Source of the DNA: Plut-88900 sp965116945
Lineage (GTDB): Bacteria; Chloroflexota; Dehalococcoidia; Plut-88900
Reading direction: 5' to 3'
Length of the DNA stretch: 64,000 nucleotides
NCBI GenBank assembly: GCA_965116945.1
Contig: OZ220734.1
Location: forward strand, 1,984,001-2,048,000
Shown in pieces: positions 25,205-32,947 of the stretch. The notes beneath the pieces were generated by a model. It was given only the letters and a program-made list of their open reading frames with translations, had not been told where the DNA came from and searched no databases. The stretch's first letter is position 1. Each line of letters starts with the position of its first letter. Position numbers and translations under genes: made by a program.

Positions 25205-26089
25205 ATGGCTAGCCGCTCCGGATGGACAATTATTGCCAATCCCACTTCGGGCAAGGGCGCCAGCCGGCTTCTGGCCAACCGCATTGGAACCCTCCTGACC
25301 GACGCTGAATTCTCTAACGAAGTCCTATTCACAACTAGGGCCGGCGATGCCGAGGCTATGGCAGCGTCGGCAGTGGACGATGGACACGCCGGCGTCTTGG
25401 CGTGTGGAGGAGACGGCACCCTTCACGAAGCAATAAACGGGGTAATGTCTCGCCCAGAGGCATCCGATGTGACGGTCGGGGTTGTCCCATCCGGCAGATG
25501 CAACGATTTCGCCGCGGCCCTCGGCCTTTCGACATCTGCTTCGGAAATCCGAGACCTGATACTCGCAGGACGTTCCAGGCAGATAGACCTGGGCCTGGTC
25601 GGGGGTAGACACTTTGCTACTGTCGCAACCCTCGGTTTCGATAGCACGGTGAGCCAGTATGTCGCAGATGGCAGGGTCCCAGGGTTCTTGAGAGGCACAC
25701 CTTCATACTTGTACGCCATCTTCCTCCAACTATTCTGGTACAAGGATTTGCAGGTGAGCCTGGAAGGGGACGATTTCCGCTACTCAGGACGTACATTCCT
25801 GGCAGCTACCGCCAACACCCGACAGTACGGTGGCAACATGCGCATTGCCCCCGACGCCCTCCCTGATGACGGCAAGCTTGACGTATGCCTCGTGAAGTCA
25901 GTCTCGAGGTGCGAAGTGGTGATGATTCTACCCAGGGTATTTAAGGGCGGGCATACTTCGCATCCCGCAGTCTCAATTCACAGAGTCAGCAGCCTAAAGA
26001 TAGAGACCGAGACCCCTATGCCCATCTGGGCCGACGGAGAAAGGGTAACCGAGACCCCTGCGGAAATTTCCTTGTCCCCGGAGCTTTGA
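25205..26089 (+). CDS. diacylglycerol kinase-like lipid kinase (YegS/DgkB family)
   Basis: A 294-residue lipid kinase. The nucleotide-binding segments IIANPTSGKGAS (about 9-20) and CGGDGTLHEAINGVM (about 67-81) are intact. The usual GTGNDFA segment reads SGRCNDFA. It ends with the beta-rich domain typical of the family (ADGERVTETPAEISLSPEL). It phosphorylates a diacylglycerol- or sphingoid-type lipid. The start lies 2 bp after the preceding stop codon, and it is the last gene of the lipid operon before a convergent gene. Confidence 0.88.
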   Translation: MASRSGWTIIANPTSGKGASRLLANRIGTLLTDAEFSNEVLFTTRAGDAEAMAASAVDDGHAGVLACGGDGTLHEAINGVMSRPEASDVTVGVVPSGRCNDFAAALGLSTSASEIRDLILAGRSRQIDLGLVGGRHFATVATLGFDSTVSQYVADGRVPGFLRGTPSYLYAIFLQLFWYKDLQVSLEGDDFRYSGRTFLAATANTRQYGGNMRIAPDALPDDGKLDVCLVKSVSRCEVVMILPRVFKGGHTSHPAVSIHRVSSLKIETETPMPIWADGERVTETPAEISLSPEL

Positions 26090-26099
26090 AGCTGCTCGC

Positions 26100-26516
26100 C
26101 TAGATCCCCTGTCCGTAAACGTGGTCCGCACTGACCACCACTATCGCCCGACGGTCTTCCTTCATCACCCGGTCGTATTCCTCCCAGTCATCGTGATCGC
26201 CGCCGCAGGCCACAAATGCTTCCCGCAGCTCGACGCGTAGCGCCTCGTGGTCCGTGTTCTCCCAGTCCCGGATAACCACCGTACCCTCCACGGCGCACCA
26301 TCGGTTCCAGCGAGGACTTACCACAGTCACAGTGCACCTCGGGTCCCGACGTAGGTTCTTCAGCTTCGCCGAGCTTCCAATCGCCACAAATACAACCCCA
26401 CCCTGGTATGCCCCTGCCTTGACCACGCTTGTCTGGATAGCTCCCGACCTCCGGAATGTGTTCACCACCGCATCGAAGCTTGTTGACAGAAACTTGCAAG
26501 CATCATCGTAGTTCAT
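26100..26516 (-). CDS. PPOX-class F420/FMN-dependent protein
   Basis: A 138-residue split-barrel flavin/deazaflavin-binding protein. Visible family segments are GAIQTSVVKAGAYQGGVVFVAIGSSAKLKNLRRDPRCTVTVVSP and AVEGTVVIRD, of the type found in F420-dependent PPOX proteins that reduce small substrates. It is convergent with the lipid operon, 10 bp away. Which cofactor (FMN or F420) it uses cannot be decided from sequence alone. Such proteins are numerous in Chloroflexota. Confidence 0.85.
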   Translation of the reverse strand: MNYDDACKFLSTSFDAVVNTFRRSGAIQTSVVKAGAYQGGVVFVAIGSSAKLKNLRRDPRCTVTVVSPRWNRWCAVEGTVVIRDWENTDHEALRVELREAFVACGGDHDDWEEYDRVMKEDRRAIVVVSADHVYGQGI

Positions 26517-26544
26517 ATTGTCTTCCCAACTCCCTGTTGCGTGA

Positions 26545-28293
26545 TCAAGTGTCCCGGCTGGACTGCCTCGACAACCGACCCCTGAAAAACACTATACCCA
26601 TGAGCATTAAGGCGGCAAATATCAGCAGGATGAATGAGACTGCAGCCATCATAGGCGCAAATTCTACGGTGACGCCGTTCCACAAGTTCATTGGAAGGGT
26701 TCTAAGGAACGGGTCCTTGAGGAAAACCGCAATGGGTACCTCGTAGAAGGAGACCAGGAATGCAAAAAATGTCGCCACGGTTATGCCGGGCAATATTTGG
26801 GGCAGGATTACCCTTCGCAACGCAGTGAACCTGTTTGCCCCGAGGCTCATGGCCGCCTGTTCGTGCACCTGGTCGATTCCCCTCAGAGTCGCAGTCAGGA
26901 TTATCACGACATAAGGAATGGCCAGAACGGCATGGGGCAGCGCAATGCCGATAACCGTTCCAACCAGCGGGCGCATGTTCAGTGAATAGAAATAGAAGAG
27001 TGCCAGTGCAGTCAGAGTCGCCGGTACTATTAATGGAAGAATGACAAATGACCCCAGCAGGCCCCGGCCCGGAAACGACCCCCGAGCCAGGCCATACGCA
27101 ACCATCCCACCAAGCGGTACAGCAATTAACACCGTTATAAAGGCTAGCTGCAAGCTGGTTGAGGTGGATTGAAGCCAGTTAACGGGGGTGAGGGGATCGG
27201 TAATGAAGAAGGCTTTAATCCATTCGATTCCGTAAGCCTTTGGAGGGAAGATAATGAAAGACGACTTGTTGAATGCAAGAGGTATCACTATCAGGCTGGG
27301 AATCACCAGAAATACGCAAAGTACTCCTACCAGCAGGTTTAGCGGTATGCGGCGCGGGGCCCGATAGGAAGTCTCGATCGACGAAGAGCGGATCAGTGCC
27401 TCGCCCGCTCCGTAAATGGAACTGAAGCCGATCAGCCGAGCAAAGATCAGGAACAGGATCAGGATTGCCGTGAGAAGGATAATGGCCAGCGCTGCGCTGA
27501 ACCCTCCCGTACCCGACAGGTAGGACGCGATTCCCTGGTCCCTGATGCCTCCCAGTACTGAGGGCGCGATAGCGCTTCCGGCGCTTAGAATGAATACCAG
27601 CAATGAACCGGCCCATATCCCAGGTATGCTCAAGGGTAGATATACGTGCCAGAAGCTCCTGAGGGGTGTAGCGCCCATGCTCTCCGCTACCGCTGTAAGG
27701 CTTCTGGGGATTCCTCGCATCACGGCGTACAGTGGCAACACCATGAACGGTAGGAAGAGTTGAATCATCCCCAGCTCTACCGACATCCGAGTCCACAGCA
27801 GTTCAAGCGGTTCGTCGACTATGCCTATCAGTTGCACGAACTCGTTAATCGGCCCCCGCCTCCCGAGAATCACTCTCCAGCTGTACGTGCTCGCAATAGA
27901 ATTCGTAATGAACGGCACTATCGCTATTAGTAGCACAATGCCGCGCCACCGCCCCGTGCGCGTGGCAATATAGTAGGCAATTGGGTATCCAAAAACGATG
28001 CAGGCGATGGTCGTCGTGACGGCCAATTCGAAGGTGGTGCGGAACATCCGCTGGTAGATGGGGTTAGTCAGCGCTTTTTCATAGTGCGCTAATGAGAACT
28101 CCCCATCACCAAAGCTAACGCCCACCATCCTGACCAACGGGATCACGAAGAATAGCAGCATCAACAGGATTGCCGGAATGGCTAGAGCAGGGTATACGCC
28201 CTGCTGGCGAATCCTGAACAGGAGTAGGCGCCTGTCCGTGTTCCCGTTGAGTGCCCAGTCCCGCGGCAGGAGCCTCTGGAAGGCGGTTAGCAT
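26545..28293 (-). CDS. fused ABC transporter permease (PotB-PotC type)
   Basis: A 582-residue protein that is two binding-protein-dependent transport permeases in one chain. Each half has about six helices and an EAA loop: AVAESMGATPLRSFWHVYLPLSIPG (about 210) and EQAAMSLGANRFTALRRVILPQILPG (about 510). Two halves in one chain replace the usual PotB/PotC heterodimer for spermidine/putrescine-like or related cation uptake. The cognate ATPase is not in the window. The PotD-like binding proteins at 29.9-34.4 kb are the likely partners although two plus-strand genes separate them. Confidence 0.88.
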   Translation of the reverse strand: MLTAFQRLLPRDWALNGNTDRRLLLFRIRQQGVYPALAIPAILLMLLFFVIPLVRMVGVSFGDGEFSLAHYEKALTNPIYQRMFRTTFELAVTTTIACIVFGYPIAYYIATRTGRWRGIVLLIAIVPFITNSIASTYSWRVILGRRGPINEFVQLIGIVDEPLELLWTRMSVELGMIQLFLPFMVLPLYAVMRGIPRSLTAVAESMGATPLRSFWHVYLPLSIPGIWAGSLLVFILSAGSAIAPSVLGGIRDQGIASYLSGTGGFSAALAIILLTAILILFLIFARLIGFSSIYGAGEALIRSSSIETSYRAPRRIPLNLLVGVLCVFLVIPSLIVIPLAFNKSSFIIFPPKAYGIEWIKAFFITDPLTPVNWLQSTSTSLQLAFITVLIAVPLGGMVAYGLARGSFPGRGLLGSFVILPLIVPATLTALALFYFYSLNMRPLVGTVIGIALPHAVLAIPYVVIILTATLRGIDQVHEQAAMSLGANRFTALRRVILPQILPGITVATFFAFLVSFYEVPIAVFLKDPFLRTLPMNLWNGVTVEFAPMMAAVSFILLIFAALMLMGIVFFRGRLSRQSSRDT

Positions 28294-28434
28294 TCTAGGT
28301 TGATGACGTATTCGGAGAAAATCAGGTGCGGTAAAGTCAAAGTCGGTTGCCTGTTATCATATCATCAATACACGTATCCATTCCCCTCCCGGCCCCGGGC
28401 ACGAGTTCCAAACCCTTTTGGCAAGCGAGAAGAC

Positions 28435-28623
28435 ATGGCCACCGAGACCCAGATTCAAACCGCTTTCAGGATCATCGCCGAAAGACCCGAGTGTCGAGAC
28501 TGTAGAATCAGCCTCCGATTCGGAGACTTGGACTGCCCGCACTGCGGCGCGGACATAGAAGAACAGATGCAGGACTGGGCAGTAAGATTGGTCGACGCTA
28601 TTACCGATTCGGAATCAAGTTGA
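28435..28623 (+). CDS. small zinc-ribbon protein
   Basis: A 62-residue protein with two CxxC knuckles: CRDC and CPHC (about residues 20-38, ECRDCRISLRFGDLDCPHC). It is followed by a helix (EEQMQDWAVRLVDAI). I chose the ATG at 28435 because it is preceded by GAGAAG and the upstream part of the longer frame has no domain. It is a lone gene ahead of the epoxide hydrolase. Zinc-ribbon mini-proteins of this type have no known specific function. Confidence 0.6.
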   Translation: MATETQIQTAFRIIAERPECRDCRISLRFGDLDCPHCGADIEEQMQDWAVRLVDAITDSESS

Positions 28624-28668
28624 GGTGATACTACAGTTTCCATAACTGATCGCGTACGGAGGCTTATC

Positions 28669-29817
28669 ATGCCGCATAGCCCGTTTACAATAAACATAAA
28701 ACAAGATGTACTGGATGATCTCAGAGATCGCCTAAAGAAAACTCGCTGGCCTGACGAAATCCCTGATTCCGGCTGGGACTATGGATCAAATCTTGCCTAT
28801 ATCAAGGAACTTGTCGAATATTGGATCGAGGAATTTGACTGGCGAACTCAGGAAGCAAAGATTAACCGCTACTCCCAGTTCATCACCGACGTGGATGGCC
28901 TGGACGTCCACTACATTCACGAAAAAGGCCAGGGCCCCGACCCCCTTCCCCTCCTCCTCATACATGGCTGGCCAGGCTCAATCACCGAGTTTCTCGACTT
29001 CATCCCCCTCCTCACCGACCCAGGAGCCCACGGTGCAGACCCTAACGACTCCTTTGACGTCGTCGCGCCTTCTTTGCCGGGCTACGGCTTTTCAGCCAAG
29101 CCCGACAAACCCGGTATGGGTGTAAACGGCATCTCCGACATTTTTGCGAAGCTGATGGGCCATATCGGCTACGAAAGCTACGTCTCCCAGGGCGGAGACT
29201 GGGGAGCTTCCATCTCATCAAGACTGGGATTCGCCCATGCGGATAGGGTAAAGGCCATTCACATCAACATGGTCTTTGGTGGCAGACCCTACTTGGGCCC
29301 CGGCTCCCGGCCTCTCTCAGAGGCAGAACAGCAATATGTGAAAGAACTAAACCAGTGGGAGGACGACGAAGGGGCCTACGGCCATATGCAGGGCACCAAG
29401 CCCCAGACCCTCGCATACGGTCTCAATGATTCCCCTGTCGGCCTCGCAGCCTGGATCGTAGAGAAGTGGCGCTCGTGGACTGACTACGAAGGCGACATCG
29501 AAAGTGTCTACACCAAGGACCAGATCCTCACCAACGTCACCCTCTATTGGGTAACCGGGACCATCAACTCCTCAACCCGCATCTATTATGAGACCCGAAA
29601 GGATAACTGGCGCATGTCCCAGGGAGAGAGGATAGAAGTCCCGACCGCCGTCGCCGTTTTCCCGGAAGAGCTGGATCGACCCGTAAGGGAGTGGGCCGAG
29701 CGTTCCCACAACGTACAGAGATGGACCGAATTCCCCCGTGGCGGCCACTTCGCCGCCATGGAGAAACCTCACGAGCTCGCTCAAGACATGCGGGAGTTCT
29801 TCCGCCAATTCCGATAG
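28669..29817 (+). CDS. epoxide hydrolase
   Basis: A 382-residue alpha/beta-hydrolase with the N-terminal epoxide hydrolase domain (EHN, about 1-110: DLRDRLKKTRWPDEI, WIEEFDWRTQE). The oxyanion HGWPGSITEF (about 103) and SLPGYGFSAKP follow. The nucleophile is Asp in GGDWGASISS (about 176-179), and the acid/base histidine is in GGHFAAMEKP near the end. It hydrolyses epoxides to diols. It starts at ATG about 45 bp after the zinc-ribbon gene and ends 24 bp before a terminator. Confidence 0.92.
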   Translation: MPHSPFTINIKQDVLDDLRDRLKKTRWPDEIPDSGWDYGSNLAYIKELVEYWIEEFDWRTQEAKINRYSQFITDVDGLDVHYIHEKGQGPDPLPLLLIHGWPGSITEFLDFIPLLTDPGAHGADPNDSFDVVAPSLPGYGFSAKPDKPGMGVNGISDIFAKLMGHIGYESYVSQGGDWGASISSRLGFAHADRVKAIHINMVFGGRPYLGPGSRPLSEAEQQYVKELNQWEDDEGAYGHMQGTKPQTLAYGLNDSPVGLAAWIVEKWRSWTDYEGDIESVYTKDQILTNVTLYWVTGTINSSTRIYYETRKDNWRMSQGERIEVPTAVAVFPEELDRPVREWAERSHNVQRWTEFPRGGHFAAMEKPHELAQDMREFFRQFR

Positions 29818-29841
29818 CGGTAACACCAGACGAGCAAAAGC

Positions 29842-29872
29842 AGAGGGGCCGGATGTTTTGTCCGGCCCCTCT
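29842..29872. terminator. bidirectional intrinsic terminator
   Basis: A 12-bp stem, AGAGGGGCCGGA (29842-29853) with its complement at 29861-29872, and a 7-base loop, followed by TTTCATT. It lies between the convergent epoxide hydrolase and the first binding-protein gene. Confidence 0.9.
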
Positions 29873-29899
29873 TTCATTCGGCATATCTTTGCGTTCGGT

Positions 29900-31288
29900 T
29901 TATTGCAAGGTCAGCTTCCAGGCTTCGTACCTCTCCCGCCATTCGTCATCATGGACAGAGGCGTGCTCTTCGTCGTTCAGGATGGCGGTGGGAATATTAG
30001 CCGAGGATGACGGCAGCTGGTCCCTGACATCGTCGTACTCAGGCTCGTTAAGGGTAGCAAGGGACTTGATGTTAATCGGCCCGTAGGTTATGAACTGCGA
30101 TATGCGGGCATTTATTTCCGGTAGAGACGTCCAGGCAAGGAACAGCTGTGCCAAGTCAAAGGCTTCGGGGTCCTGATCTTTCAAGCCTTTGATAATGCCC
30201 CACCCGTCCGTGTTGATGAGGTGGCCGCATTCCCAACAAATCTCAATCGGTGCGCCTTCCTTAGTCGCATCGTAAATACGACCGTTCCAGGCAGTGCACA
30301 TGTCCAGATCACCGCTTATTAGGAGCTGCGGGCAGTCTGAACCGGTCTGCCATATCAGGTCGACCTGGTCCTGGTATTCCACAAAGAGTTCGAATGCACG
30401 GTCCACCTGTTCGGGATTAAGAGCAGACAGGCTGGCCCTTCCCTCAGGCGTATTTACCAGTTCCGGGTTCTCCGACAACAACACGAACTTCATCTCACCG
30501 TGAGGGTAGTAGGCCCATGAACGACGTCCGGGAAACTTTTCCGTGTCGTAGAAGTCGGACATTGTTGTCGGCCGGTTGCCCTCGGGGAATACATCAGAAT
30601 TGTAGGCCCAGACCTCGCCCCAAGTTATGCCGCCACCAGCAGTGTACGGCGCCTTCAGAACTTCTAGGAAGTCCCGATTGTCAATTACACTGAAGTCCAA
30701 TTCTTCCAGAGAGCCGTTCCTGCCAAGATTGTGTATTGTGCCTGTGCCTTGGTCAAAGACGTGCCATGTGATGTTGCCCGAAGCCTCCATGGCACGGACT
30801 CTTCCGAGGAGCGGGGTCCCGTCGTCGATGACCTCGATGCCGAACTGGTCTTCGAAGGGGATGCCGTAGGCCTGGCGTTGGGCTGACTGGTATGCGCCGC
30901 CCCACGAGCTGAACACCAGGCTGTGACCTCGGTATTTCTCCAGCTCTGCTTCAATCTCTTCCCGGGTGGCCGGGTTCTCGACAGTCCACTCGGACCTTGG
31001 CCTCAGGCCGGTCTCCTCCATGGCGTCGTCGGGGTCTTCTTCCATCATGGCAGTGGGGGTTGGTTCGGGCATCGCCTCACCCTCATCAGCGTCGTGGTCT
31101 TCTTCCATCATGGCAGTGGGCTCGGGCATGGCCTCTTCCTCCATCGCCGCTGTCGGCTCCGGGGTGGCCGTAGCAGCCTCGCCGCAAGCCGCCGCTATCA
31201 GGAAGGCGAGCGCCAGTACCGCCAGGATTGCAAAAAAGCGCCCACCGTAGAACAAGCCTCCACCGAGACGCCATTTATATATTTTCAT
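29900..31288 (-). CDS. PotD-like extracellular solute-binding lipoprotein, paralogue 1
   Basis: A 462-residue lipoprotein. Signal peptide and lipobox (LIAAACGEA), then an acidic Met/Pro/Glu-rich stalk (about 40-90, repeats of EPTAMMEED), then a PotD/SBP_bac_8-type binding domain. The domain contains LVFSSWGGAYQSAQRQAYGI and SDCPQLLISGDLDMCTAWNGRIY. I chose the ATG at 31288 because GGGGAGGAAGG precedes it. It would capture a small organic solute for the fused permease. It is separated from the next paralogue by a terminator and a ~150-bp gap, so each copy may be expressed independently. Confidence 0.88.
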   Translation of the reverse strand: MKIYKWRLGGGLFYGGRFFAILAVLALAFLIAAACGEAATATPEPTAAMEEEAMPEPTAMMEEDHDADEGEAMPEPTPTAMMEEDPDDAMEETGLRPRSEWTVENPATREEIEAELEKYRGHSLVFSSWGGAYQSAQRQAYGIPFEDQFGIEVIDDGTPLLGRVRAMEASGNITWHVFDQGTGTIHNLGRNGSLEELDFSVIDNRDFLEVLKAPYTAGGGITWGEVWAYNSDVFPEGNRPTTMSDFYDTEKFPGRRSWAYYPHGEMKFVLLSENPELVNTPEGRASLSALNPEQVDRAFELFVEYQDQVDLIWQTGSDCPQLLISGDLDMCTAWNGRIYDATKEGAPIEICWECGHLINTDGWGIIKGLKDQDPEAFDLAQLFLAWTSLPEINARISQFITYGPINIKSLATLNEPEYDDVRDQLPSSSANIPTAILNDEEHASVHDDEWRERYEAWKLTLQ

Positions 31289-31400
31289 AGTCCTTCCTCC
31301 CCTCAATCAAGGTTCTACAGGTTAACTACTTCTTTGATCAATATTCAGTATCCGGCTTCGATGTCCTTATCTTTTCGCTTATCTGATTTCACAAAACCTG

Positions 31401-31440
31401 AGGCGCCTCCCGGCAACTTCAGTGCGGCCAGGAGGCGCCT
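31401..31440 (-). terminator. intrinsic terminator after binding-protein paralogue 2
   Basis: A 10-bp stem, AGGCGCCTCC (31401-31410) with GGAGGCGCCT (31431-31440), and a T-rich run on the minus-strand side. It lies 15 bp after the stop of the 31456-32850 gene. Confidence 0.85.
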
Positions 31441-31455
31441 GTTCACGACTTCAGG

Positions 31456-32850
31456 CTAGTTTAGGGTGCCTTTCCATTCCTCGTATCTTTCACGCCAGGC
31501 ATCCAGGTTTGCCGCCCGGTGCACTTCATCATTGATGATGGCAAAGGGGATGTTGGAAGGCGAAGATGGCAGCTCATCCCTGACATCGTCGTAGACGGGA
31601 TCGGAGAGGGCTGCGAGAGCCTTGGTGTTTACAGGGCCGTAAGTTATGAACTGGGCCATTCGAGAGTTGACCTCCGGGAAAGACGTCCAGGCCATGAACA
31701 GCTGGGCCAGCTCGAACTTCTCAGGGTCCTGGTCTTTCAGACCCTTGATGACGCCCCAACCGTCCGTGTTCAGTACGTGGCCGCACTCCCAGCAGATCTT
31801 GAGGGGTGCGCCCTCTTTGGCTGCGTCGTAGATTCGGCCGTTCCAGTTGGTGCACATGTCGGCTTCGCCGCTAATCAGGAACTGCGGGCAGTCTGAACCC
31901 GTGGTCCAGAAGATGTCGGGCTGGGTCCGATATTCTTCGAATAGCTCGAAGGCGCGGTCCACTTGCTCGGCATTGGGGGCGGCTAGGCTGCCTCGCCCTT
32001 CGGAGGAGTCGAGAAGTTCAGGATTTTCAGACAAGAGCACGAAGACAATCTCGGCTTCGGGGAACTGGTTCCAGGACCGACGCCCGGGGAAGTTCTCCGT
32101 GTCGTAGATGTCCGCCATGTTTTGTGGCTGACTGCCTTCGGGGTACGTGTCCGAGTTGTAAGCCCAGGTCTCGGACCAGGTGATTCCCCCACCACCGATG
32201 TACGGGGCCTTCAGGACTTCCAGGAAGTCCCGGGTGTCAATCACGCTGAAGTCCAGGTGCTCGAGGGAGTCACTGCGGGCCAGAGCGTGGATGGAACCTC
32301 CGCCCGTGTCGAAGACGTGCCAGGTTACGTTGCCCGATTCCTGCATCGCCCTCACTCTGCCTACCGTCGGCTGGCTGTCGTCGATGATCTCGATGCCGAA
32401 CTGCTCGCCAAAGGGCACGCCGTAGGCCTGTCTCTGGGCGGACTGGTAGGCGCCGCCCCAGGAGCTGAATACCAGGCTCTGGCCCCGATATTTCTCAAGC
32501 TCGGCCTCGATCTCTTCCCTAGTTGCCGGGTTCTCGACAGTCCATTCGGACCTTGGCCTTAAGCCGGTTTCCTCCATGGCATCCTCTTCCTCATCTTCTT
32601 CCATCATGGCGGTGGGAGTAGGCTCGGGCATAGCATCACCCTCATCTGCGTCGTTGTCATCTTCTTCCATCATGGCAGTGGGTTCAGGCATGGCCTCTTC
32701 CTCCATCGCCGCGGTCGGCTCCGGAGTGGCCGTGGCAGCTTCACCACAAGCTGCTGCAATAAGCAAGGCAAGGGCCAGCATCGCGAAAAGCCCCAGAAGG
32801 GTTCTCCGCCCGGTCAGCCCCTTGCCACTGTTTCCGTATGCGTTTTTCAT
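31456..32850 (-). CDS. PotD-like extracellular solute-binding lipoprotein, paralogue 2
   Basis: A 464-residue paralogue of its neighbours, with the same lipobox (LIAAACGEA), the same acidic stalk with DADEGDAMPEPTPTAMMEED, and the same binding-domain landmarks (LVFSSWGGAYQSAQRQAYGV, CWECGHVLNTDGWGVIKGLKD). Small differences in the binding pocket (SQPTVGRVRAMQ versus GTPLLGRVRAME in paralogue 1) suggest different ligands or affinities. ATG follows AGGAGGAAGT. It is bounded on both sides by terminators. Confidence 0.88.
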   Translation of the reverse strand: MKNAYGNSGKGLTGRRTLLGLFAMLALALLIAAACGEAATATPEPTAAMEEEAMPEPTAMMEEDDNDADEGDAMPEPTPTAMMEEDEEEDAMEETGLRPRSEWTVENPATREEIEAELEKYRGQSLVFSSWGGAYQSAQRQAYGVPFGEQFGIEIIDDSQPTVGRVRAMQESGNVTWHVFDTGGGSIHALARSDSLEHLDFSVIDTRDFLEVLKAPYIGGGGITWSETWAYNSDTYPEGSQPQNMADIYDTENFPGRRSWNQFPEAEIVFVLLSENPELLDSSEGRGSLAAPNAEQVDRAFELFEEYRTQPDIFWTTGSDCPQFLISGEADMCTNWNGRIYDAAKEGAPLKICWECGHVLNTDGWGVIKGLKDQDPEKFELAQLFMAWTSFPEVNSRMAQFITYGPVNTKALAALSDPVYDDVRDELPSSPSNIPFAIINDEVHRAANLDAWRERYEEWKGTLN

Positions 32851-32886
32851 ACTTCCTCCTGTCTTTAGTGAATTCCTGAATGACTT

Positions 32887-32927
32887 TAGGCGCCCCCCGG
32901 AAAGTCCAGCTTCCCGGAGGGCGCCTA
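32887..32927 (-). terminator. intrinsic terminator after binding-protein paralogue 3
   Basis: The arms TAGGCGCCCCCCGG (from 32887) and CCGGAGGGCGCCTA (ending 32927) pair with one mismatch. It lies 20 bp after the stop of the 32948 gene. The GGCGCC core is shared with the terminator at 31401. Confidence 0.85.
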
Positions 32928-32947
32928 ATTGCTCTTATCCGAACGGT

